Assembly (NCBI RefSeq): GCF_002163835.1
Contig: NZ_CP019331.1
Span: forward strand, 1,959,001 to 2,023,000
Direction: 5' to 3'
From: Polaribacter sp. SA4-10
GTDB lineage: Bacteria > Bacteroidota > Bacteroidia > Flavobacteriales > Flavobacteriaceae
DNA length: 64,000 bases
The notes beneath the pieces are model-generated. The model saw only the letters and a program-made list of their open reading frames with translations, did no database searches and was not told the DNA's origin. A program made the position numbers and the translations under genes. Below are positions 26,347 to 34,968 of the stretch, piece after piece (position 1 is the stretch's first letter; each line of letters opens with the position of its first letter).

Positions 26347-26598
26347 GTTACAGAAGATTTTCACAACCCAATAGAAACATTATTAGATAGAGATTCTATT
26401 GAAACTTTAACGTATGAAAGTAAATGAAACTTGTTTTATCAAATTCTTAGAAAAAATTTCTTAGAACCATAATTTTATAAACACCATTTTAAACATGTAG
26501 CAGTAATTAATAAAGAATGGTTAAAAATATTTAGAGGGAAATTAAAAGGAAGTTCTTTTAGAACTTATAATGGCCCTGGGTATCAAGGAGGTTTCTAA
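26347..26598 (+). pseudogene. possible decayed gene of unknown family
   Basis: A frame of 84 codons in one phase is interrupted only by TGA and TAA: it reads VTEDFHNPIETLLDRDSIET, then stop, NLFYQILRKNFLEP, stop, then HVAVINKEWLKIFRGKLKGS and SFRTYNGPGYQGGF. The protein-like composition suggests a relic rather than random sequence, but I recognise no family and there is no intact start. The rest of the 26,108-26,636 gap shows nothing further. Confidence 0.3.
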
Positions 26599-26636
26599 GA
26601 CCCTTTTCTTGTTTATTTATGCCTGAAAAAAGAAAA

Positions 26637-26876
26637 TTAATCTTTCCCAACATTTTTAAAAGCATTCTTTAACTTTTCATCATTTAAAATGTATTTCTTG
26701 TATTTCCCATCTCTATATCTATAATAGATAAAGATAGGCATAAACAGAAAAGAAAAATAAAAAACACCAAAACCCATTACCATCTGTGCTTTTTCATGTT
26801 GTGTATTTATTAAATAAATTCCAACACCAATCCAAACAATAAAAATGATAAACATTATTTTTAACAGTAACTTCAT
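26637..26876 (-). CDS. 79-aa membrane protein, unknown
   Basis: A small protein with two hydrophobic segments (about residues 4-24 and 33-53) and a charged C-terminal tail (RYRDGKYKKYILNDEKLKNA). No family is recognised. Divergent from glpQ with 48 nt between the starts. Transcripts could run to the hairpin at 26,083-26,106. Confidence 0.6.
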   Translation of the reverse strand: MKLLLKIMFIIFIVWIGVGIYLINTQHEKAQMVMGFGVFYFSFLFMPIFIYYRYRDGKYKKYILNDEKLKNAFKNVGKD

Positions 26877-26924
26877 ACTGCAAAATTACAAAATCTATAT
26901 CTTTAGAAACTAATTTTAATAGAA

Positions 26925-27902
26925 ATGAAATCAATTTCATTATTTTTGACTTGTTTGCTGCTTTTTTCGTGCAATACAACTATAAAAAATAGTCTTATGA
27001 GTAAAAAAATAGTCATTGCGCACAGAGGAGCTTCTGGGTATTTACCAGAACATACTTTAGAATCTAAAGCGATGGCTTTTGCAATGAATCCTAATTTTAT
27101 AGAGCAAGATTTAGTCTTAAGCAAAGATGATATTCCTATTGTAATTCATGATATTTATTTAGATGATGTAACCGATGTTGCAATCAAATTTCCTGAAAGA
27201 AAAAGAAAAGACGGAAGGTTTTATGTGATTGATTTTATGTTTGATGAGTTGCAAACCCTAAAAGTAACGGAACGTTTTAATCCAAAAACAGGCAAACAAT
27301 TTTATCCAAATCGTTTCCCAAAAGGAAAAGGAATTTTTAAGCTACATTCTTTTGAAGAAGAACTTCAATTGATTCAAGGCTTAAATAAAAGTACAGGAAA
27401 AAATATTGGTATTTACCCTGAAATTAAAGAACCCGAATTTCATCAAAAAGAAGGAAAAAATTTAACCGAAATTGTTTTAAAAACGCTTTCTGATTATGGC
27501 TATAAATCAAAAAAGGACAATTGTATTTTACAGTGTTTTGATGCCAAAGAATTAGAGCGAATTAGGGTTGAATTAAAATCTGAATTATTTTTAGTTCAAT
27601 TAATTGAGTTTCCAGAAGAAACAAAACAACTAAAACATTTTGCAACCTATGCAGATGGAATTGGACCTTGGTACAAACAAATTTTAAAAAAGAAAGAAAA
27701 TGGCATTTGGAAATTCACTTCATTAGTTTCTGATGCACATAAATTAGGCTTAAAAGTACATCCTTATACTTTTAGGGCAGATTCTTTAGAGGAATTCTCT
27801 ACTTTTGAAGAAATGATGCAAACATTATTGATGGATGCAAATGTAGATGGCGCATTTACAGATTTTCCTGATTTGGTTGTCAACTTTTTAAAAGAAAAAT
27901 AA
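26925..27902 (+). CDS. glpQ: glycerophosphodiester phosphodiesterase (lipoprotein)
   Basis: A 325-aa protein with lipoprotein signal MKSISLFLTCLLLFSC (acylated Cys16) before the GDPD TIM barrel. IAHRGASGYLPEHT holds the catalytic His and the metal-site Glu; FIEQDLVLSKDDIPIVIHD holds the second His and metal ligands. EIKEPEFH and the C-terminal DGAFTDFPDLVVNF are as in periplasmic GlpQ. It hydrolyses glycerophosphodiesters to glycerol-3-phosphate in the periplasm or at the membrane surface. An unknown gene follows after 4 nt. Confidence 0.93.
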   Translation: MKSISLFLTCLLLFSCNTTIKNSLMSKKIVIAHRGASGYLPEHTLESKAMAFAMNPNFIEQDLVLSKDDIPIVIHDIYLDDVTDVAIKFPERKRKDGRFYVIDFMFDELQTLKVTERFNPKTGKQFYPNRFPKGKGIFKLHSFEEELQLIQGLNKSTGKNIGIYPEIKEPEFHQKEGKNLTEIVLKTLSDYGYKSKKDNCILQCFDAKELERIRVELKSELFLVQLIEFPEETKQLKHFATYADGIGPWYKQILKKKENGIWKFTSLVSDAHKLGLKVHPYTFRADSLEEFSTFEEMMQTLLMDANVDGAFTDFPDLVVNFLKEK

Positions 27903-27906
27903 TACT

Positions 27907-28440
27907 ATGACTACAGAACTATATTCTATAAAACATTATAATAATCGATTGGATGTTTTTAACTCAAAAGAACAATTTTATAATTCTCAATGGTTTATGG
28001 GTTTTGGAAAATTGGGATCTGAAATTTTCAATTCAGAAGAAAAAATCATTTATTCTATCACAAAAAAATTTAAATTTTGGAAATGGAAAATGGTTTATAC
28101 AATAAAAGACAGTAAAGACAATTTAATACAATTAGTCTCTCAAAACAACAGAAAAACAATCTATGCTATTGCTGTTAATGAGGTTACTTATAAAATAAAA
28201 ATTCATTTTAAAAAGAAAATTTCTATTTATAAAAATGAAAAAAAAATAGCAGAATTAGATGCCTCTTTTTCAGATGAAAATTTTAAAGAATGTATTAAAC
28301 TACAGCTTTTAGACAAAAAAGATTTAGAAATTTGTTTTTTATTATTCTCTTGTATAAAAATTGGTGAGACAGAACAAAATTCTTCTGCAATATTATCTAG
28401 TCAAAAACAATTAGAAACCAATGAAGAAGCTTGGAGTTGA
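27907..28440 (+). CDS. 177-aa unknown protein, possibly tubby-like/LURP-one fold
   Basis: A soluble protein with no signal peptide, rich in short beta strands and basic and aromatic residues (WFMGFGKLGSEIFNSEEKII; KFKFWKWKMVYTIKDSKDN). The pattern of short strands with a late hydrophobic helix (DLEICFLLFSCIKIG) is reminiscent of tubby C-terminal-like or scramblase-like proteins, but the similarity is by eye only. It begins 4 nt after glpQ, so co-transcription is likely. Confidence 0.6.
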   Translation: MTTELYSIKHYNNRLDVFNSKEQFYNSQWFMGFGKLGSEIFNSEEKIIYSITKKFKFWKWKMVYTIKDSKDNLIQLVSQNNRKTIYAIAVNEVTYKIKIHFKKKISIYKNEKKIAELDASFSDENFKECIKLQLLDKKDLEICFLLFSCIKIGETEQNSSAILSSQKQLETNEEAWS

Positions 28441-28448
28441 TTTTATAA

Positions 28449-28619
28449 ATTAGCACAAAACTAACAACAATAGATCAACCTGGAAATAGAATTGGTGAGA
28501 TTGCTGTAGATTATTTAATTAAAGAAATTGAAGATCCAAAGAATTATTTAAGTAGTAAAACTATTGAAATAAAAACAAACTTGATTATAAGAGAAGCTAC
28601 GCTAATTTCTATGCAGTAA
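28449..28619 (+). pseudogene. C-terminal fragment of a LacI-family transcriptional regulator
   Basis: A frame of about 55 codons ending in TAA at 28617 reads TKLTTIDQPGNRIGEIAVDY, then LIKEIEDPK...TIEIKTNLIIREATL. This is the conserved end of LacI/GalR-type sugar-responsive regulators (L-TTI-QP---G--A---L; LI-R-S). No start codon, DNA-binding domain or sugar-binding core is present, and an in-frame stop lies directly upstream (28446). Its last 11 bases overlap the ClC gene end on the other strand. I interpret it as a relic of a deleted regulator. Confidence 0.7.
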
Positions 28620-30390
28620 CTTCAATCAATTTTGTTCTATAAGCAGATAATAATTTAGATTTAGAAATAAAACCTACATATTTGCCATTTTTAACAACAG
28701 GTAAATTCCAAGCACCACTTACTTTAAATTTTTTCATAACTTTTTCTACAGAATCTGTTTGCAAAATTATTTCTGGTGCAGCTTTCATATAAGTTTCAAT
28801 TGTTACACTGTTGTACATTTCTGTATCAAACATTACAGGGCGAATATCATCTAATAAAACAATTCCCAAAAATTGTTTTTCTTTATTAATAACAGGAAAA
28901 ATATTTCTTGCAGACTTAGCAACCGCTTTTTTAAGCATATCACCTAACAACATTTCTGGATAAACGGATTTAAAATTAGTTTCAATTAAACGATCAATTT
29001 GCATCATCATCATCACATTTTTATCCTTATTATGAGTAATGAGCTCTCCTCTCTGTGCTAATTTATAGGTGTAAATAGATTTAGAAACAAAATATTTTGT
29101 AAAAGAGAATGAAATAGCTGCTACTAACATTAAAGGCACAAATAAATCATAACCTCCAGTAATTTCTGCAATTAAAAATATAGCTGTTAATGGCGCATGT
29201 AAAACTCCTGCCATTAAGCCTGTCATTCCAATTAAGGTAAAATTAGCTTCAGAAACTTCAAAGCCAAAACCCATATTATTAATTATTTTTGCAAATGCAT
29301 TTCCAAGAGCACTTCCCATAACTAATGTTGGTATAAAGATTCCTCCAACTCCTCCAGCTGCAAAAGTTGTACTCATGGCTATTGCTTTAAAAAAAGTAAT
29401 TAATAACAAGAGAATTATAACTACCCAAATATTATTTTCATCAAAAGAAAAAGGAGTGTTACCAATAGCAGCAATATGATTTCCTTTTAATAAGTTATTG
29501 ATTAAACCATAACCTTCACCATATAAAGAAGGCATCAAATATAAAATAAATCCAATGACTACACTTCCAATAATTAAGCGAACAAAACGTTTTTCAAATT
29601 GATAAAAAAATTTTCTTATGGCAAAATATACAACAGAAAAATAAACAGATATAATTCCAGTAAAAATTCCAAAAATTGTATAAAAACCAATTTCATTAAT
29701 TTCGAATTTATCATTCAATTCAAAACCTAATAATACATCAGAACCTAAAAAAAGATAAGAGGTTACAATAGCTGCAACAGAAGCTAATAATAAGGGAATG
29801 AGAGAAACAAAAGCAATATCTAAACTAAAAACTTCTAAAGCAAAAACAATACCTGCAATTGGTGCCTTAAACATAGAAGACATAGCACCTGCCGTTGCAC
29901 AGCCAATTAAGAGCATTCTTGTTTTTGTGTTCATATGAAACAACTGCGATGTATAAGATGCCAAAGCAGTACCCGCACTAACTGCTGGACCTTGTAACCC
30001 AACAGATCCGCCAAAACCAACTGTTATTGGAGCCGTTAATAAAGCTGCATACATATTGTATTTTGGTATTACTCCCTTTTTTTTAGAAATAGCATAAAGT
30101 GTACTAGAAATTCCATGACCAATATGTTTTTTTAACCATACTTTTTTAATAACGGCAATAATTAATAGGCCAATAATTGGGAAGATAAAATATAGGGATC
30201 TTTTATAATTTTCTAAGTAATCTATTGATAAAAGTAATTGAATATAATGTGTGAAATTTTTTAGAAAAACGGTACCTAATCCTGCTAAAAAACCGACTAA
30301 AATACTTAAAATGTAAATAAATTGACGCTCAGAAATATGTCTATATCTCCAAATTAGGATTTTTTTAAATATTTTTTTTGTTGTTGGCAT
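28609..30390 (-). CDS. ClC-family chloride channel/transporter with CBS pair
   Basis: A 593-aa protein. About residues 25-430 form the ClC membrane core: GHGISSTLYA (selectivity loop 1), GGSVGLQGPAVSAG (loop 2), AAGGVGGIFIPTLVMG (loop 3, GxFxP). Residues about 455-590 hold two CBS domains (MLLGDMLKKAVAKSARNIFP; VSGAWNLPVVKNGKYVGFIS). The external gating glutamate of the GREGP motif is Gln133, an unusual change. It is the last gene of a DUF2339-DUF3999-DUF6503-clc run, starting 2 nt after the DUF6503 stop. Confidence 0.92.
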   Translation of the reverse strand: MPTTKKIFKKILIWRYRHISERQFIYILSILVGFLAGLGTVFLKNFTHYIQLLLSIDYLENYKRSLYFIFPIIGLLIIAVIKKVWLKKHIGHGISSTLYAISKKKGVIPKYNMYAALLTAPITVGFGGSVGLQGPAVSAGTALASYTSQLFHMNTKTRMLLIGCATAGAMSSMFKAPIAGIVFALEVFSLDIAFVSLIPLLLASVAAIVTSYLFLGSDVLLGFELNDKFEINEIGFYTIFGIFTGIISVYFSVVYFAIRKFFYQFEKRFVRLIIGSVVIGFILYLMPSLYGEGYGLINNLLKGNHIAAIGNTPFSFDENNIWVVIILLLLITFFKAIAMSTTFAAGGVGGIFIPTLVMGSALGNAFAKIINNMGFGFEVSEANFTLIGMTGLMAGVLHAPLTAIFLIAEITGGYDLFVPLMLVAAISFSFTKYFVSKSIYTYKLAQRGELITHNKDKNVMMMMQIDRLIETNFKSVYPEMLLGDMLKKAVAKSARNIFPVINKEKQFLGIVLLDDIRPVMFDTEMYNSVTIETYMKAAPEIILQTDSVEKVMKKFKVSGAWNLPVVKNGKYVGFISKSKLLSAYRTKLIEVTA

Positions 30391-30392
30391 TA

Positions 30393-31097
30393 TTAATTTG
30401 TCGTCAAAATATCAGTTCCTAAATAACCCTCATTTTTGTTATAATACCAAGCTCTGTTTTTTGGCATTTTTATCTCATTTATGGTCTCTAAACCAGACAA
30501 CAAAATATATTCTCCACTATCTTTTTTCTCTTTATAAAACTGATACACTTCCATCGCATACGTTTTAGGATTGAAATAAAAATACCAAGTATCTTTACCA
30601 ACTTCTTTATTGTAAGTTGCTTTTAAAACCAAATACTCTTTTCCTTTAAATTTTCTTTTCTCTACATTCTGATGAATAATAGTTCCTTCATCTTTTAATT
30701 TCATTGGTAAACCATATAAAAATGTGTAATAGTTTTTATATAAGTTGGCACGTTCACAACTTAAATTATGTTTCTTTTTTAGCGCTTCAGACGGATCTGT
30801 ATTTCCATTAATAGCAATACTACAAGCTCCTTTATCAACTGTATATTCTGTTACAATTGTATCTCTAATTGCTTTTACAGAAAAGTGTTCTTTGGGTAAA
30901 TTAATTCTGATGCTACTTTTTCTCGCAGACTTTTCAGGAGTTTCCATGGTTACAAAAAATGCTCCTTCAAAAGTTGCCCAATTATTATTTGGGTCGTGAA
31001 ATTGAATTGATTTTTCTAACAATTCATCACCAGTAAGTTCTTGAGAGAAACTTATAAAGGCATTAAATAGTAATAAACAAATAATTATTTTTTTCAT
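30393..31097 (-). CDS. DUF6503 family secreted protein
   Basis: A 234-aa protein with signal peptide (MKKIIICLLLFNAFISFSQE). The mature part (LTGDELLEKSIQFHDPNNNW; KGKEYLVLKATYNKEVGKDT; WYFYFNPKTYAMEVYQFY) fits the DUF6503 family, common in Flavobacteriaceae and resembling outer-membrane lipoprotein-sorting (LolA/LolB-like) folds in its strand pattern. The precise role is unknown. It sits between DUF3999 (27-nt gap) and clc (2-nt gap). Confidence 0.75.
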   Translation of the reverse strand: MKKIIICLLLFNAFISFSQELTGDELLEKSIQFHDPNNNWATFEGAFFVTMETPEKSARKSSIRINLPKEHFSVKAIRDTIVTEYTVDKGACSIAINGNTDPSEALKKKHNLSCERANLYKNYYTFLYGLPMKLKDEGTIIHQNVEKRKFKGKEYLVLKATYNKEVGKDTWYFYFNPKTYAMEVYQFYKEKKDSGEYILLSGLETINEIKMPKNRAWYYNKNEGYLGTDILTTN

Positions 31098-31124
31098 ACT
31101 TTTAAATTATATCAGATAATTTTT

Positions 31125-32348
31125 TTACCTTTTTTCTTCACTATTTATATCTTGTAATAATCCAAAGGCAAAATATGCTACAACGACTGTGCCTAAAACA
31201 ATACAAATCCACATAAAAATTGAAGTCTGCCAAAACGATGATTTTTTTAATAAATCTTTGTCATTTTGAATTTTAGAAAAATCAGCAATAAAAATTTTAT
31301 CCATTACTTTTGTTTTATCAGTAATAAAATTCGCTAAATCATAAGAAGGTTCTTTTAAGGTATTATTAACAATAAGGGTATAGTTTTCTTGTTGTTTTAA
31401 ATTGGCAACTAAGTATATTGGCTTTTGAAATAAATGTACTTCCTGTATTTCTAATGGAGGATTATCTTGATCATCAATCTCTAAAATAAATTCTTTTTCA
31501 TTCAAATTATTTAAAACGAGGCTGTTTTCGTATTTTGAATTTAACTGATCTCGAAGTATAACTTCATCATACATTTCAATTCGTTTTTTTATTTTACGCG
31601 TCTTTTTTATAATCACTTTTACATTTCGAAGAAAAAACTGGGTATTTATTTTAAACGAAATATTATTTATTTTATGAGCTCTCTTAGCTGTAAACTTAAG
31701 TTGCGTTACATTTTTATTTTTTACAGATATTATTTCCAGTTTAAAATTGTCTATTTCAATCAGTTTTTGAGGAAAAAATTCACTTTCATAAACACCAACT
31801 TTTAAAATATTAATTGGCAAAGAATTTTTATCATTAAAATTAATTTTTAAAAACTCATAGGTATTTAGAGGGAAATAAATTGTCTTTTCTATGGTAGTTT
31901 CTTGTTGCGAATTTAAATCCGTTAGCTGTCCATTAGCAGCCAATCCAAACCAATCTATCTTATTGTTACTTCCATAAATAGTATAGTTTTTATAAACATT
32001 TGTATTGGCAATTTGCAAGGTAATATGATCTTGTTTTCTACGCGTCTTGTTTTCGATAACTATAGAAGTTACGGAATCTATTAAGGTTTCTTTAAAATCT
32101 ATTTTAATAGGATTGAATATAGAAAACCGTTTGTCTGTATTAGAAATTAAAACATACGGAATTTCATTTTTTTGAGCATCCCTAATTCTTAAAAAATCTA
32201 AATTATCATTGGCAGCAGACCGTATTTCTGGAGCAAGCATTAGCGAATGCAGTCCGTCTTTTAATAACGGCTTTAAACTTCCTTTATAGTTTTGACTAAA
32301 ACCGGCTAAATTTATAAAGAAGGCAATTAAGAGGCTATATTTTTTCAT
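31125..32348 (-). CDS. DUF3999-like membrane-anchored protein
   Basis: A 407-aa protein. The ATG at 32348 (MKKYSLLIAFFINLAGFSQN) gives a signal peptide; the longer frame, to 32375, lies inside the upstream gene. The large periplasmic region is beta-rich (KNEIPYVLISNTDKRF; IYFPLNTYEFLKINF) and one transmembrane helix lies near the C-terminus (SIFMWICIVLGTVVVAYFAF). Pairing with DUF2339 is the usual context of DUF3999. The start overlaps the end of the DUF2339 gene by 14 bases, so translation is coupled. Function is unknown. Confidence 0.75.
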   Translation of the reverse strand: MKKYSLLIAFFINLAGFSQNYKGSLKPLLKDGLHSLMLAPEIRSAANDNLDFLRIRDAQKNEIPYVLISNTDKRFSIFNPIKIDFKETLIDSVTSIVIENKTRRKQDHITLQIANTNVYKNYTIYGSNNKIDWFGLAANGQLTDLNSQQETTIEKTIYFPLNTYEFLKINFNDKNSLPINILKVGVYESEFFPQKLIEIDNFKLEIISVKNKNVTQLKFTAKRAHKINNISFKINTQFFLRNVKVIIKKTRKIKKRIEMYDEVILRDQLNSKYENSLVLNNLNEKEFILEIDDQDNPPLEIQEVHLFQKPIYLVANLKQQENYTLIVNNTLKEPSYDLANFITDKTKVMDKIFIADFSKIQNDKDLLKKSSFWQTSIFMWICIVLGTVVVAYFAFGLLQDINSEEKR

Positions 32349-34824
32349 CTTCAATCTTTTTTTCTGCTGTTTCATCTACAACTAATTTTCTAATTTTTTG
32401 ATACACAAAAGAGATTACCAGAATTAAGACACCTAATAAAATAAAGGCGATTATTTTACCTGTTTCAGACACGTTTTTAATATCGTACAAAAATAATTTC
32501 ACAATCGTAATTCCTAATAATGAGAGGGCTATAATTCTTAAATTTTTCCATTGTTTTTTAATTCCTATAATTAAGAAAATGAAAGAGAAGACACCCCAAA
32601 GTATTGGGTATCCTATTTTTACAATCTGTGTTTTTACACCATCAATTTGTTGATTTACAAAATATTTTTTATTTAAAAGACCTGCGTTAGGAAATCTAGT
32701 ATCGTATTCTGTAAGGTCTACACTATTTAAAAAATGCAAGCTGTGTAACATTATTTCGTTACTTAAAACATACACAATTGCAAAAACAAAGAGCCAAGGA
32801 AGCCATTTACTTTGTTTTGGTTTTATTTTGAATGCTATATTTGTTTTCTTAAATATTTGAACTCCAAAATACATCAAACATCCTAAAACAATATAGTGTA
32901 AAATAAAAGCATAATGAGTGTTTGTATCATTTACAAAATTCTCAATAATTTCTTTGGATGGCAACGCATAAAATTTAATAATATATAAAAAAACAGAAAT
33001 AATACTTATACCTAATATTCCTTTAGTTATTGCTTTGTTTGTAAATAATGAACTTAAGTACAATAAAACGACGACAAATACAAAATGATACCCTACAGAC
33101 AATGACATTGCAGATGCTGTATTTGCTAAAAATTGATTTGCTTGATACTGTATTTCTAAAATACCCGTAAAATACGTTACTATAATTCCCGCTAATAAAA
33201 CAATAATTTTATAGGAGTTTATCTTTATTTTAAACTTTTTTGTAATAAGGTCGTTCTCACTCCTTAAAAGCCAATAGGTTAAAAATAAAGAAATACTTAC
33301 TATAAAACCTGCAATAAATAACGGATTAAATACCAATGATAATTCTGCAGAATATGCATACCCTTTCCAATCTAACAACAAACTAATAACTGCTAATATT
33401 TGCACAATAATTGCACCGAATTTAAAAGAACTAATTTTAGATTTTTGCGACAACCAAAGCAGCAATACCGCTTCTGCAGCCCAGAAAATTGTAATTTGAT
33501 TTCCATTAAACTGAATTGGTATTGTTAACGTAACAAATGTTAGTGCTAATCCAATTAAAATATAAATAGCATTTTTATCTAAACCAAACTTCTTGTATAA
33601 AATAGTTGCATAAGCTAGATTGTAAATCGCTAGTAGCAATGTAAATAATCCTGTAAAATTAGAGTCTAAATCTTTTAGAATTAACATTCCTATTCCAAAG
33701 AAAATAAAGGTATTTGCGATTAAAATAAAATATTCAACTTTAGAAAAAACACCTTTGTTTTTTAAATTGTTTAAAACAATTGTAATGCTGAAAATAAAAT
33801 AAAATAGGGTTGCAAAAGTTAACGCTCCAAAATGTTCAAAACCATCTTTATACAATTCTGTTAAGCACCAACCAACAAACAACAATGTTGTAAAAGCAAA
33901 GTCTACTATAGTTGCTATTTTCCATTTTTTAAAATAAGAAACTGCAAGAATACCAAGATTTAAAATAGCGATATAACTAAATAAAACAACATAATTTCCT
34001 TCTCCTATACTTACCATAAAAGGCGCTGCAAAACCACCAATTAAAGATAAAACAGCCAACTCTTGTCTATTATAAGAAACAGAAACTAATGTACTAAAAG
34101 CAGTAATTACTGCCATAATACTAAATGCAACTGTTTGGCTAAACAATTCATATTCATGAAAGGCTATGTAAATTGTAAAGTAAAAGACACTAATAGCACC
34201 AGCCACTAAAACAGAACTAAAAGAAGCATAATCTTTCTTTAATTTATGAGCAAGTGCCATAACAAGTGCACCACATAAAAACCCAATACCAACTCTTGCT
34301 GGTTCATTAATCCAATCTTTATCAATGGCAAATTTAACAAAGAAACTAATCCCTAACACTAAAATTAAAATTCCAAGTTTATTAATTAAATTTTCACCTA
34401 TAAATTTTTCTAAATCAGGATGTTTTTCTTTAAATTTTTCAAATAAAGATTTTTTTGGAATAACTTTTTTAGGTTTTTCTACAATTGTATTCGTTGTTTT
34501 CTTCTCTTCAATCGAATAAGAAGGTTTTGAAGTAGTATCAAAAACAGGCGTTTTAGGGACTTCAATAATTTTTTCAGGAGGTGCTACTTTCGGTTTTTCT
34601 GCTATAATTGGTTTACTTATTTCTTTTGATTCTTCTTGTGCTGGTTTAGAAACAACTTCTTCTTGCTTTTTTAAAGTTTGATACGAAGTTAATTTTTGTG
34701 TTAGCACATAAACTGTATTGTTCAGTCTATCTATCGTATTTTCTAATTTACTGAATTTCGTATTTAACTTATTTTGAATTACAATTAAGAATATTATAAT
34801 GATTATAAATAAAATAGATTCCAT
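32335..34824 (-). CDS. DUF2339 polytopic membrane protein
   Basis: An 829-aa protein. One N-terminal helix (ESILFIIIIIFLIVIQN) is followed by a coiled coil (FSKLENTIDRLNNTVYVLTQ) and a Pro/Lys-rich linker (about 50-135). More than 20 hydrophobic segments follow, starting with LIKLGI-type LINKLGILILVLGISFFVKF and RVGIGFLCGALVMALAHKLK. This is the DUF2339 layout. Such proteins occur with DUF3999 partners in many phyla; a role in envelope assembly or transport is likely but unproven. A long hairpin lies in its 5' region (34,868-34,906). Confidence 0.88.
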   Translation of the reverse strand: MESILFIIIIIFLIVIQNKLNTKFSKLENTIDRLNNTVYVLTQKLTSYQTLKKQEEVVSKPAQEESKEISKPIIAEKPKVAPPEKIIEVPKTPVFDTTSKPSYSIEEKKTTNTIVEKPKKVIPKKSLFEKFKEKHPDLEKFIGENLINKLGILILVLGISFFVKFAIDKDWINEPARVGIGFLCGALVMALAHKLKKDYASFSSVLVAGAISVFYFTIYIAFHEYELFSQTVAFSIMAVITAFSTLVSVSYNRQELAVLSLIGGFAAPFMVSIGEGNYVVLFSYIAILNLGILAVSYFKKWKIATIVDFAFTTLLFVGWCLTELYKDGFEHFGALTFATLFYFIFSITIVLNNLKNKGVFSKVEYFILIANTFIFFGIGMLILKDLDSNFTGLFTLLLAIYNLAYATILYKKFGLDKNAIYILIGLALTFVTLTIPIQFNGNQITIFWAAEAVLLLWLSQKSKISSFKFGAIIVQILAVISLLLDWKGYAYSAELSLVFNPLFIAGFIVSISLFLTYWLLRSENDLITKKFKIKINSYKIIVLLAGIIVTYFTGILEIQYQANQFLANTASAMSLSVGYHFVFVVVLLYLSSLFTNKAITKGILGISIISVFLYIIKFYALPSKEIIENFVNDTNTHYAFILHYIVLGCLMYFGVQIFKKTNIAFKIKPKQSKWLPWLFVFAIVYVLSNEIMLHSLHFLNSVDLTEYDTRFPNAGLLNKKYFVNQQIDGVKTQIVKIGYPILWGVFSFIFLIIGIKKQWKNLRIIALSLLGITIVKLFLYDIKNVSETGKIIAFILLGVLILVISFVYQKIRKLVVDETAEKKIEDEKI

Positions 34825-34867
34825 AGCTTTTTATTATTAAGTAACCAAATATAAGTTTTTAATTTAT

Positions 34868-34906
34868 GTAAACCTTAGAATAGAAAATGTCTATTCTAAA
34901 GTTTAC
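34868..34906. promoter_or_regulatory. 15-bp-arm inverted repeat upstream of the DUF2339 gene
   Basis: GTAAAC-C-TTAGAATAG pairs with CTATTCTAA-A-GTTTAC around a 7-nt loop (34,884-34,890), with one C/A mismatch. It lies 44-82 nt upstream of the DUF2339 start. No T-run follows on either strand, so it is not a simple terminator; an operator or 5'-UTR structure is possible. Confidence 0.5.
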
Positions 34907-34911
34907 ACAAG

Positions 34912-34950
34912 AAAAAAACCTCACAATTTTTAAAAATCTGTGAGGTCTAC
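34912..34950 (-). terminator. intrinsic terminator downstream of aspS
   Basis: The outer stem ACCTCACA / TGTGAGGT (34918-34925 with 34939-34946) and an inner ATTTTT/AAAAAT stem are followed on the minus strand by seven T (complement of 34912-34918). Confidence 0.88.
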
Positions 34951-34968
34951 TATTTATAAATTATATTT

